64,000 nt of DNA. It comes from Sarcocystis neurona (Eukaryota; Apicomplexa; Conoidasida; Eucoccidiorida; Sarcocystidae). A program made the translations under genes and the position numbers. The notes below the pieces were generated by a model, which searched no databases, was not told the DNA's origin, and saw only the letters and a list, made by a program, of their open reading frames with translations. Each line of letters starts with the position of its first letter. The first letter of the stretch is position 1. The stretch is taken from assembly GCA_000727475.1 (NCBI GenBank), contig KL647290.1:3731373-3795372 (forward strand), read 5' to 3'. Positions 36,896 to 46,633 of the stretch are shown here, in pieces.

Positions 36896-37452
36896 CCGTA
36901 ACGCAGACAAGGGTCACAAGACCCTCTCATTGATCAAGCATGACACTACAAACTCCACCCACCTCCACAGCACGTGTATCGAGGTGTGTGGCCATACACT
37001 GATATACGTGCCTAAATACGTGCACGGGCACAAATAAAGATGGGTGCAGTCGCCCGCACCTCCTGTCAGGTCTGTCGGCGGTCTCAAATCTCATAAGCGT
37101 CGTAACTGGAAGACTGCAGCCGTCGACTCAAGACCTCACCTGCGAGCGTGTATCCTTTGGCTTACCTACACACGAAGGTATTTCCATGCACACGCTACAA
37201 CGCTCGCGTAGACGCAGCAAGCACAGAAAGACGAACACGCACAACCACGGCAGAGACGTCTCTGCTGGCAAGCACACACTGACACAACACGCGCGCCTTC
37301 TTGTGTCCCCTCAGCATCCCAGTACCCGGTGCCAAAACACGTCGTGCTGGCCACGACACACGTATGTTCGTATGCATAGATACGTCTACATGTACACACA
37401 CGTGTTTATGTATGTAAACATTGTTCGCGGTGCTCTTCCTGCTCTGCAACAG

Positions 37453-39162
37453 CTATGCAGCGTTTGGACACGGCACAGTCAGCAATTCCCCGCTTTTTCT
37501 TCTGTCCTTCACACAAGGAGCAGCAGAGGCCAGCAGCTCCTCAGATACTTCCGTCGTCCTTCTTAAAGCATCTGCTGGTGAGCAGAGCTCCACAGCAGCA
37601 CCACTTTCCGGCACTGTGGCTCCGTGGGGAACTGGAACGGCTGCAGCGTCGATCCCTGCAGCGTGTGAAGCGTTATCGATGACAGGTTCAGCTCCGGAGG
37701 CACGGCGTAGTAACTGCTGCATTTTGCTGACGCTGACTGCTACAGCAAATCCTACGACTGGCATCAGAAGGAAGGCAACGAGGTACGCGGTAGACGAGAA
37801 GTCGGCGGGGGCGAAGAACTGGAGGGCTTCTACGAAGCTTCCAGTAAAGCAAACCCCGCACACCAAAGCAGTTAAAAAACCAGCAACGATGCCGCAGAGC
37901 AAACCTGCCGCAGTGGTATTGGGGACTACGCTTGCTACCAAAGATCCAGCCACGGCCACACACACCATGTTGGACGCCATGCACAGGGTAAGAATCGAAA
38001 GCTGCGCGCACGCCACGGCAATTGCCGCGGCGTTGCCGAAAAGCAGCACGAGCCGCGCCCAGTTATACGATAGCTTTGCCGACTTTAGATCCTGCACAAA
38101 CACCGACGCTAGCGCAATTTGGTAAGTGTCCACCGAAGAAGCAACGCAGGCGACAGCGAGCACAGTAATCACTCCCAGCCACGGCGCAGAGAGCGAATCT
38201 GCAAGGAAGGCAAAAACGCTAAAATTGCCTGTGGTCCGTGCGTAAGCGTCAGCGGCGCGCCGGCAAGTCATCCCACTCACTCCGAAGAGGACCACTGAAG
38301 AGAAGGCCAGCACGGCCGCTAGCACGAGCGCAGCATGGAGGTCTCGCTGTGTCTTCGCTGCCCACATCCGTTGCCATATACCCTGGTCAAGCAGAAATAC
38401 AGGCCAGAGAGACAGCACCAGCACACTGCCGGCTACGAAACAGCCGCCAGGCGATGTGGGCACCTCTGCCAATAACCACCAGCTAGTATTACCAGAGGAA
38501 GCAGTCACGAACACCGCTATCACGACCGGAACTGCAAGGAGCATGATCAGGCAGCCTTGGTACTTATCGGTGAGGATAGACGTACGCAGGCCTCCGTAGA
38601 GGGTGTAGAGCAGCGTTGTGACCGCTAAGGGAACGATGGCATTAGCAGGGAAGAATTTCTGCCCCGTGACTGCGTGGAACGTAGTACCGATGGTCGTCAG
38701 CTCCACTGACAATGAGAGAAACATGCACCCGATCGATACAAACGCGAAGATCACCTGCACGACTCGTCCATATCGTATCAGCAGATAGTCTGTGCCTGAA
38801 AACCCTGTCTCGCCCGTGAGACGCTTCACCACGGGAGACAGCCACATCAAGAGCAGGTAAGGCAGCGAGACGGCCACGGCATATCCCAGGACCCCAGGCC
38901 AACTATAGGACGCCCCCACATCTGCTGGAAGAAACAGCAGCCAGTTGCCGGCGAAAGACGCAAATAGAGACAACCCGAGTGCCAGCCAGCCATGCTGAGC
39001 ACCCGAAGCGATAAGATCCTCACTCGGATGCAGCAGTGCTGCCTTCAAAGCTCCCCGCGAGCCTTTGCTGCCGTACACCTCATAGAAGGTCACTAGCGCA
39101 ACAAAGACGACAAGAGACACATACAGCAGGCCGTACGCCCAGTCTACGGGTAAGTGCCCCAT
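37453..39162 (-). CDS. Sodium:solute symporter family (SSF) membrane transporter, DUR3-like
   Basis: A single uninterrupted minus-strand exon runs from the ATG at 39162 (569 codons) to TAG at 37453. The frame is open 34 codons further upstream, but without an ATG. The protein has many hydrophobic helices from about residue 10 (WAYGLLYVSLVVFVALV) to about residue 500 and a hydrophilic C-terminal tail of some 65 residues. The SSF hallmark YTLYGGLRTSILTDKYQ lies near residue 190, and the preceding GNWLLFLPADVGASYSWPG and GCMFLSLSVELTTIGT segments also fit. The family couples Na+ or H+ entry to uptake of small solutes (urea, sugars, amino acids, vitamins). The helical pattern is closest to the DUR3/urea-type branch, but the substrate cannot be set from sequence. 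It is probably in the plasma membrane. Lack of CAG runs contrasts with other genes in the window. Confidence 0.92.
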   Translation of the reverse strand: MGHLPVDWAYGLLYVSLVVFVALVTFYEVYGSKGSRGALKAALLHPSEDLIASGAQHGWLALGLSLFASFAGNWLLFLPADVGASYSWPGVLGYAVAVSLPYLLLMWLSPVVKRLTGETGFSGTDYLLIRYGRVVQVIFAFVSIGCMFLSLSVELTTIGTTFHAVTGQKFFPANAIVPLAVTTLLYTLYGGLRTSILTDKYQGCLIMLLAVPVVIAVFVTASSGNTSWWLLAEVPTSPGGCFVAGSVLVLSLWPVFLLDQGIWQRMWAAKTQRDLHAALVLAAVLAFSSVVLFGVSGMTCRRAADAYARTTGNFSVFAFLADSLSAPWLGVITVLAVACVASSVDTYQIALASVFVQDLKSAKLSYNWARLVLLFGNAAAIAVACAQLSILTLCMASNMVCVAVAGSLVASVVPNTTAAGLLCGIVAGFLTALVCGVCFTGSFVEALQFFAPADFSSTAYLVAFLLMPVVGFAVAVSVSKMQQLLRRASGAEPVIDNASHAAGIDAAAVPVPHGATVPESGAAVELCSPADALRRTTEVSEELLASAAPCVKDRRKSGELLTVPCPNAA

Positions 39163-39505
39163 CCCGGATGCGCTGTCGCGAATAAGGGTAGACACCTTTA
39201 AGCGCAAGTGAAGCGATAGGCAGGCGCCATTAAACGGCCATGGGAACCGCCGAACCAAATACAAGCGAACGCAGCACGCTCAAGAAAAGAGGTAGTACGC
39301 GTAGCGCGTGAAATATGCCTGCCTCTCTCTTTTACTCCTCTTCGTGTCCGCAATCTCATCCTAACGGCAGTAGGGGAACAATTTCTGCTGAGGAACTGAA
39401 GGCTGTTGCCGTCTCGAGGGATTCGATATGTACGCCGTCACTTCGCATGCGGTCGACAAGTAACGCACGGTCTAGACAAGTCTTGAATTTTTAAGAACAA
39501 GAAAA
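39163..39505. promoter_or_regulatory. 5' flank of the symporter gene
   Basis: No gene is seen. This short interval between the symporter ATG and the repeat block must contain at least part of its leader and promoter. In the minus-strand sense it includes GAGAGAG-like and purine-rich stretches near 39310-39350. No defined element is recognised. Confidence 0.35.
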
Positions 39506-40300
39506 GGGTCTGGATTCATTCAGGACGCCAGCGCCCCGCGATAAAGTGACAGTTACTCAGTTACTGCTGCTTTCCGTCTGCCTTCGCGGCGACGGAGACA
39601 GCCGGACCGTAGTTTCGCATGCATGCAGAGACTGGAGGATGCTCCAAGGGGTAGGCACGGCGTCGCACGAACTCGCTCCACGAGCAAGCACGGCAGCACA
39701 GCAACTCATCACCTTCCGCCCAAATGAACACCCCGGTCCACAAGTAATACAGGAACAGCAAGACGGTCTGAATTCTTTCAGGACGACAAAGTGTCCGCAA
39801 AAAGTGCGATAGGTTACGTAGTTACTGGTGTGGCTTTACCGCCTGCCTTCGGGGCGACATCGACGCCAATGCGACCCACAGCCGGTCGAATTTCTCCTAT
39901 TCGCACAGATGGAAGGCTGCTCCACTAGGCAGGCACCGCACCGCGCCAACTCGCCCCGCCGGTGGGCACGGTACCACACAAGATCACCCGTAGGGCAGGC
40001 ACGACGCCGCACAAACTCTCTCGAGGGGCACGCACAGCGCAGAAACTCGCTACGCTTGCCCAAATGCACGTCTTCATTTCGCATATGGTCGACAAGCGAC
40101 GCAGGAACCACACGACGTTCCTTCCTTTTAGGACGCCATGATTTCGTGGTGAAGTACGATAATTCACTGACGCACAGCTGAGGCTTCTTCGCCTGCCTTC
40201 GCTTCGACAAGGGCTCCGCCGGGACCCACAGCCGGACGAGTTTCCCATGCATGCACAGACGGAAGGCTCCTCGAAGGCGCAGGCATGATGCCTCAAAACT
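39505..40300. repeat. Three-copy diverged tandem repeat, period about 260-340 bp, with internal 35-bp subrepeats
   Basis: Three units share, in order: a TTCAGGACG(A/C)C-like head (about 39520, 39777 and 40128); a GTGA/GTGCGATA segment; a GTTACT-containing segment; TC(T/C)GCCTGCCTTCG(C/G); an ACCCACAGCCGG-like motif; a CATGCATGCA(G/C)AGAC-like motif; and GG(A/C)GGCTCCTC or GAAGGCTGCTCC. The middle unit adds about three 35-base GGGCA(G/C)GCAC..GC(C/A)AACTC subrepeats (39930-40060). The block ends within about 250 bases of the plastid-type rRNA insertion. Confidence 0.7.
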
Positions 40301-40550
40301 TCTCTAGCGGCGGCAAAATTGTCTTAGCTGCTATTTTAGTCAGAAAAGGGGCGCGGCGGCCGCTAAACAGCATACACTGGACATTCCCTGCGTAAGGAAC
40401 TTCAACACATAAGGTGCTGGCAGCCCCCGTTCGCCGTCCGCAGGACGTTCTCAAAATGTGCGACTCAGCGAATCCATGTGAAGATACTGACACCAGGCTA
40501 GTGTGTAAACAAGTTTTAAATACAGATTAACGTTTTATAAGCTTTTTTAG

Positions 40551-41358
40551 ACGGTGGCTGTAACTTCAACGGTCCTAAGGGAGCGAAACTCACCGTCGGA
40601 CAAGTCCCGACCTGCACGGAACGTGACACGGCTTTAACAGTCTGCTCGAGAAAAATTCGGAGTCGTTTGTAGAGACACAGAGTGTCTACATCCGGACAAA
40701 AAGACCTGACGAAGATTGACTCCAATCTGGTGTAGCGGGAAGTTCACGGTAAGCATGGCACACCACTTGCGTAGATTTTGGTATCTAGCTCTGGTAATTT
40801 TTACCATGCAAAATTTCAGAGGGGGGGCATGACTGGGGCGGTTGCCTCGTAAAGGCTAACGGACGTGCACAAAGCTCTTTCTCCAAACGTAATAAAATAT
40901 ACAAACTTAAAAGTGTAAGGGTTCAGAAGTAAAAGAAACTTAACGGTATAAGTGACAATCCGAATAAAACCGGTAGTACCTAATGATTCGACAAATCTAA
41001 GTGGTACGGCTGCCGCTGTGCGGATAAATGTTACTCCATAGAGATAACAAGCTGATCTCTTCGGTCTGCTCTATTGTCCATGTTGACGAGAAAGTTTGCC
41101 AGCTCCATGTCGGCTCGTCGCACCCTGTGACGGTGTAGCAGGTCTCAACGGTTGGAATGCAGCACGTGAGCTAGTTTCACACACGTCGTGAGACAGTCCT
41201 GCGCGTATCCGCTATAAGCGTAAGAAAATTGTATTTTCTTCAGTTCGAGAGAACCAGATAGAGTAAACTTACGGGATTCACCTATTTAGTCGAACGTATT
41301 TTGCTGAAGACAAGTTTAGAGCAAACCGTGAAACCATCTAACTAGCGAAAATTTTAAG
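40551..41358 (+). pseudogene. Apicoplast-type large-subunit rRNA 3' half, nuclear insertion (NUPT), decayed
   Basis: Colinear landmarks of bacterial/plastid 23S rRNA domains V-VI occur in the right order: GGTCCTAAGG (40571), GACCTGCAC (40609), GACTGGGGCGG (40831), GATAACAAGCTGAT (41043), ATGTCGGCTC (41107), ACGTCGTGAGACAG (41183), a sarcin-loop relative AGTTCGAGAGAACC (41242), and the 3' CATCTAA-(C/A)..GCGAAA end (about 41337-41350). These correspond to E. coli positions of roughly 1905 to 2880. Apicomplexan mitochondrial rRNAs are fragmented and scrambled, so a contiguous order points to the apicoplast. Base composition is far less AT-rich than apicoplast DNA. The stem around 40843-40865 has C-C and G-G mismatches, and the sarcin loop is altered, so the copy is probably non-functional. 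The 5' half is absent. Confidence 0.85.
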
Positions 41359-41471
41359 ACCAATATTGTGTCCACTGTGGTAAGAATTCAAAGGAATATC
41401 TATTACTACAGAACTACAAAAATAGTAGTGTCCAGTGTCTCTAGCGAAGGTCTACTTTTGATGTTTAGAAT

Positions 41472-41541
41472 TAAGGGTTCCCGCTCGGTGGTACCGCCAT
41501 CGATTCGTAGTCAGAAGGTTCTGATTCATATCTCTTTATCA
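41472..41541 (+). pseudogene. tRNA-Thr-like relic downstream of the plastid-type rRNA
   Basis: A D-arm-like GCTCGGTGGTA, an anticodon-loop-like TTCGTAG (anticodon CGT, Thr, at 41506-41508), and a T-arm-like GGTTCTGATTC follow with roughly tRNA spacing. The anticodon stem and acceptor stem are badly paired, so it is not a working tRNA. In apicoplast genomes a threonine tRNA follows the LSU rRNA 3' end, so the position fits a single transferred segment. Recognition is by eye and tentative. Confidence 0.4.
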
Positions 41542-42050
41542 TTATATTAATTTTGTCGAGCGGATCTGAGTTTCACTGATGGTAAAATAACATATAGGTG
41601 CGAAAAGTAATACATTACGGTTTCTTGGTCACATTTTTCATCCTCGGTTTTCTACAAAGTTATCAAAAACAGTGGTTTGTTATATAAGAAAAGCATTCTC
41701 TTTCCCACCTGAAATATAACAATGGACTTGAAAAACATCACGTCAAGAAATAGTTAAAATATATTAGGATATAAAAAGTAATGTATAGTGAGACTACGTA
41801 GGTCTTCGCATTATTTACAAAATAAGCTACCAACCTGCAACACGACATTAGGGGGAGGGTTTGATTTAAGCATAGTAAATAGAATCACCTTCAGACGAAG
41901 TGGTTCTGTTTCCTTAAATATTTATATACTAGACGTTCACCCTACTGGGTGGATTTGCTGGACTTGCTTATGATGACCGTTCACAGGACGCTCTCTTTCA
42001 CTGAAATCAGCAAATTTTGGCGGCAAACTCGCTACTATTGAAACGCGGTC
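41542..42050. other. AT-rich continuation of the plastid-type insertion?
   Basis: The sequence is noticeably more AT-rich than the flanks up to about 41970, where composition returns to the local norm. It may be further transferred apicoplast DNA from beyond the LSU-tRNA pair. I could not recognise a specific tRNA or protein gene in it. Confidence 0.35.
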
Positions 42051-44260
42051 CTCACACATCCAGTACGTATAGACAATCATGTGAGTATGTAGACGTAACC
42101 ATACGCGTATCTCGTAAGTAGACAGCCACTTTGTTGGCTAAAAAATGCAGAAGATTTGACTGGAATACGTACGTGGAAAGCTTTGTATGGAACACTACAC
42201 ACGTACTATAAAAGAGACCTGGGGAGGAGGCGTTTGCCCGCTGCCTACGCTCTTAACACGTCATTGGCAGGCACGTCCGTCTGTAACTGTAGGTCGTAGT
42301 ACTCGTACAACCGCTACCTCTCCGCAGCGTACATCCCGATGATCTATCGGAATGGATGGATGATTCGTGAACGCGATACGAGCTCGTATGCACGCAGACG
42401 CGTGCGGTGTAAGTGTGCGTACAGTTGTTACGTAGGAACACGTGGATCGCATCGTGAGTGGCTGGATGTGACGTTACATACGCAGGTACATACGGTTTGT
42501 GCATGCCACGCGTGCACGCAGGTGCCTACGTACGCATAACTTATATAGTGTGGACGCTCTCTCTCTTTCTCTCACCGCTCCCTACAAAGGTATTGAGTCT
42601 ACACTCATGTGCGGATAGGACGTGTATGTGTATTTACGCTTGTGTACACGCCAAGCTTGTCCGTGTGGACGGGCACAGCATGTTTTCACACGTGCGTGTG
42701 GATTACGTCTGGAGGATATCTACGGCTGTGTGATTCACGCACACGCCCCTAGGTGGGTATGTGTAGGCGACTGTGCACCCGACGAGAAGGAAGTTCAAAA
42801 CAATGAGCACGACACGCGGGAAGTTGAACAATGGGGAGACAGAAACGGAAACGGAAGAAGGGTGAGAAAGAGTGAATGGGAGCAGAAGAGATGATGCGCA
42901 GCAGAGAGCTTCGCAGACTGCAGCACGATTGCCACACGTAACGCGACGATGCTGCGGGTACCGCCGGATGCAGACGCACGCACGAGAAAGTGCAAAAAGT
43001 AGAATGAATAGAGGAACGGATACACGAGGAGGGGAAAGACCTGCCCGTTCCTGGTGCACCGTTAGAGTACGCATATACGAAGACCGGGATGAGTCTAACT
43101 AAGAGAGAAGAGAAAGCCACAGGACACCAGAATTCGCACGAGATGAGAAAGTGTCGCTGCGGCAAGACAAAAAAGTCAAGAAAGAAGCATGTGAATATTG
43201 CACGGACGCACCTGCTTCAGAACCTCATTCGTTCATGCCCTGCATTCACTGGTGATGTGTGAAGCCCAACGAGAGCGGCAGAACTGGGCTTCCTCTCCTG
43301 TCTACCTGTGTTCTAGAGGGAGTCGCTGACGTGGAAGTAAGCGAGCCTTACTCGATTTGCATAATTAAAGGAATTCCGCACGTCTATCTCTTCGAAACAA
43401 AAGAGTAACAAAAGGGAGTTCGTAAAGGCGTATCGTGGGCAAAAGACGCCGACCTTTCCTTAGCATTAGTCGAAGAAATCCTCATAAAGGGGTGTCCACG
43501 AGGCTCACAAAACGCTCCCAAATTCCTGGAAGAATTTCGAGAACTAGACAGCTTCTTATTTATCTTTCACTGAAGGATCAGACTGCTTCACGGTGTGCTT
43601 CATGAGTGCGAAACTTCCACAGAGCAGTTTCGCGGCCCTGAGAGCGTGACAGGAAAGAGGAGATCTACAGATACCATGCGACGGGAGAGTGTGAGTACAC
43701 AAGGAAGGCTGAGCAGGTGCGGAAACGGCAGTTACGAAAAGAACTGCCTTTTTCCGGACGAAAGACGTTCAGCAAAAAGCGCCTGTCCCACCGAATATCT
43801 CGCACACGCTTCACCTGTTCCAGGCAGGTAATTCTTCGTCCAAAATTTTACTCCAGATCCTACGACTTGCATCATTGAGATACACAGCTTCGGGACGAAA
43901 AGCTCATCCAAGAATTCACAAGTATGTAGACGGGCAGAATGACGAGGACGGAGGGAATTTTACGGGTAGACACACGAATACTGATAATAGGAATTCTCCC
44001 CACGCACAACATCCGCATTTACACCCCTGTGTACGCAGCTGACTGGGAAGCCACAAGATAATAAGGCCCTTGCGCGGGGAGACATTGACTGCTGCACGGG
44101 GCGAGACAGATAGCTTCCACATCGGCAAGATAATTGTACCGGTGTTTCTGCATAGAATACAAAAGGCCGCAGCACACTGCATTTGTCGGGGGGGGCACAC
44201 GCTGCTTGTCTCAGCAAGATCCGCTTTCATGATCGATTGCACCTCCGTTCAATCACTAGT
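42050..44260. other. No recognised gene
   Basis: Mixed-composition sequence. From about 42780 to 43160 the plus strand is purine-rich (GAAACGGAA, GAGAAAG runs), so the minus strand is CT-rich like gene leaders elsewhere. No convincing ATG-led frame follows on the minus strand. Only short chance frames are present. Confidence 0.5.
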
Positions 44261-44264
44261 AACT

Positions 44265-44564
44265 CTACGCGTAGCAACAGCAAAGAGCGCCCGTCCTACA
44301 GGAGAGATATGGCTGCCGTTTGTAGTGGGGCTGTCTCCAACTAAACCTAGCACTGCCGCTTGGGACCTCTAAAGCAGCTGCCCTTGCTCGTCCTAGTCCT
44401 GTGCTGCTGCTACTCTTGCTGCTGCTCCTGTTACTGCATGTACTGCTCCTCGTGCAACTGCAACTGCTGCTGCTCGTGGGCCACCTGGTGCTCCTGCTGC
44501 TGCCTTTCTGCCGTTGCTGCTGGTGCTGCTCGAACGGCGGCTGGGTGGCTACTCGAAGAGCCAT
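44265..44564 (-). CDS. Possible small Ser/Gln-rich protein, unrecognised
   Basis: The ATG at 44564 on the minus strand opens 99 codons to a TAG at 44265. The start MALRVATQPPFEQHQQQRQK leads into a long Ser run encoded by AGC/AGT, followed by a mixed tail ending CCCYA. Ser and Gln runs read from AGC and CAG are the usual homopolymer types in coccidian proteins, which favours this strand over the Cys-rich plus-strand reading. It could be a lone exon. No domain is recognised. Confidence 0.35.
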   Translation of the reverse strand: MALRVATQPPFEQHQQQRQKGSSRSTRWPTSSSSCSCTRSSTCSNRSSSKSSSSTGLGRARAAALEVPSGSARFSWRQPHYKRQPYLSCRTGALCCCYA

Positions 44565-45020
44565 GCACAGTGCATAGAACTCATTCTCTGTTACGTGCGC
44601 TTTGGAATATGGAACTGTCTACTGCAATGTATCTGCCTTTCCGTTTACCTACGGGGATCCGCTGCCGCTGCGTACCCATCTAGCACGTCCGGGCTCCCAC
44701 ATGCACGTGGCTGCATGCCCTCCGTTTGATCTATCTGTATACTAGTGTACTCAACTCCTAACAAGTAGGGGAAGACACGTATCAAATGAAAACTCATGGC
44801 GAGAGATATACCAGTACTAGAGGTATACGGTAATGACCTACTTATATATACACGCACTCGACATGTATTGCATATATATATTTACATACCTGGAGCCAGC
44901 GCCATCCTTTGCATGCGCCGTGGTTGCAGAACAGTAACAAGTTAACCTACACAAACGTAGAACTTGAACGCCTTTCGATGGCAGTTCTCCTGAAGCGAGA
45001 TACAAGAGGAATTTCGGTGG

Positions 45021-45602
45021 ATGAAAGGCAGCTTTTCTGGCGCCGTCACGTCCGTGGAGACACAGTTTACATGGTGCTGTGAACGCGGTGTACATACACC
45101 CGAGGTCTCCAGTGACGCCGGTGTCCATGCTCGAAAAACGAGAAGGGGACTACGAGTATGGAGAGTAGATGCCCTAGTTTCCAAGGTGGACGCTAAAGCA
45201 ACAAACTACCGTGTAACAGAGAACCTTCGATGTGCGACGCTTTTCTGCCGCGTCTACGGTTGCGTTTCTGTCGTTAGGATCCAAGAGCAGTCGCAGCATG
45301 CGAAGCTATTTGTGGATTTTTCAGTAAGCAGTCGCAGCGCATTTTGTGGCGTTACGTTCACGCGTTCGCGTGATTTCCCATTCCAGAAGGGTCTTCTTCG
45401 CGTTTCGGACAGATCTTCTGTGGTCTCTCAACTTGTGCCACGCCCTTGTTGCGTCTCCTTCTGTGTAGACGTTTTTGATGTCCCCCATTCTTCTGTAGTT
45501 TCCGCGCCGCGGCCTTCACGAGCTGCATTATGCTTCACCTTTCCTCTGACTTCCGTTTCGTGTCGCCATTCGTCAAAAGTCTCTTACAGGTCCATCTTCT
45601 AA
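45021..45602 (+). CDS. Long ATG-started frame, unrecognised; may be chance
   Basis: An ATG at 45021 opens 193 codons to a TAA at 45600-45602, the longest low-complexity-free frame between the symporter and Sua5. The second half lies in CT-rich sequence where stops are rarer, so a chance frame is possible. It carries no signal peptide or recognised motif, and composition drifts to Val/Ser/Phe/Cys. It includes a CGGTGTACATACACC variant of the dispersed GTGTAC palindrome near 45090. Confidence 0.2.
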   Translation: MKGSFSGAVTSVETQFTWCCERGVHTPEVSSDAGVHARKTRRGLRVWRVDALVSKVDAKATNYRVTENLRCATLFCRVYGCVSVVRIQEQSQHAKLFVDFSVSSRSAFCGVTFTRSRDFPFQKGLLRVSDRSSVVSQLVPRPCCVSFCVDVFDVPHSSVVSAPRPSRAALCFTFPLTSVSCRHSSKVSYRSIF

Positions 45603-46633
45603 GTGTTTCTACGGTATCTTAAAACTGCCACAGTATGCTGATATGCGCTGTTACCAGATTTCCAGTAGAACTGTATTTCGCCTTAAATGTGCTGAGGAAG
45701 TGCGTCCTTCACCTGCATTTCTGAGTGTGCCCGATCCTCCCAACATTCTGTGTCTCATCAGTTTTCCTTTTCTTTTCCTCTGTCTCACACCAAGTCTGGG
45801 TTGTTATCCTCATTCATTTCATTCTTCATTCCTTACAACTTCTACGTGTCTACCTGCGCCAGCAGGCATTCTTTTATTTGTGTCGTGGCCACCTTTGAAG
45901 AATTTTCTACGGGGACAGTTTCCAGGAGAAAAAGGACGTCTCTGGTAGCTGTGCCCCCTCTTTTTTTCATGTTGTTGCTACGGCCATCGTAGCAGGAAGT
46001 CCGCCCTACAGTACGTCCTAGACGAATATCCATTGTCGAGCGATTCTCCTGCGCATCCGCACTTCGAGATAGCGTCGATCCCTGCGGTACCTTTAGTTTT
46101 TATTTCACGTGTTGAATATGATCATCCACAAAGTTCGAGTCCTGGCTTTCGAGAGCACGTGTATTGTGTTAGCTATATAGGCAATGTCTGTATGCTTACG
46201 CGTTTAACTCTGCGTGTGTCTGTGTGTCGGTGTGTAGGGGGCGGCCTACATATACACCAGTGTACAGAGAGAGACACACGTGCCTGCAGGCGGGGTTAGA
46301 CACACATATGTGCGTAAATGTATATGTGAGTATGCAGTCGTGTAGTGCTCGCCTCGTGGGGGGGAGTCGTACAGCAACGGCTAGCGCCGTTTTTTCCTGG
46401 AGACAATTTTCAGCTGGCAGGAGCCTCCTTTCCACCGTTTTTTGAAATTTTGTCGTCTTCGCCCGTGTTTTTGAAGTTGGTCCTCTTCTATTTTGTTGTG
46501 TCTCTGGGTGAAATCTCTCCTACATTGCTGCTGCCTTTCTCTTCCGTTCCAGCCCCTCTACACGTCTCTCCCTTCACTTCGTGCGTCCGTAGACCGCTGC
46601 GCCTGGGGCTATCTCTCTCTTCCATTTACCCCA
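45400..46633 (+). promoter_or_regulatory. Pyrimidine-rich 5' flank and leader of the Sua5 gene
   Basis: A long C/T-rich stretch (CTTTTCC, CCTCTG, TCTCTC runs) extends to the ATG at 46634, interrupted by a short TG/CA microsatellite at 46200-46330. This is the clearest case in the window of a CT-rich tract directly ahead of a confident gene. The transcription start is not identifiable. Confidence 0.45.

Larger units (their letters stand above)
34030..37450. other. No recognised gene (apart from the repeats listed)
   Basis: Repeat-poor mixed sequence with only short chance frames, plus the small tandem duplications at 35.45, 36.39 and 36.49 kb. The 3' side faces the symporter gene, so 37.0-37.45 kb may include its 3' untranslated region. 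Confidence 0.5.

Noticed and set aside
40551..41358. Mitochondrial origin of the rRNA segment
   Set aside because: Apicomplexan mitochondrial LSU rRNA exists as short scrambled pieces; here domains V-VI are continuous and in order, followed by a tRNA-like relic, which fits a plastid source.
45021..45602. 193-codon frame as a confident gene
   Set aside because: It was kept only as a low-confidence entry, because half of it lies in the stop-poor CT-rich leader of Sua5 and nothing in it is recognised.
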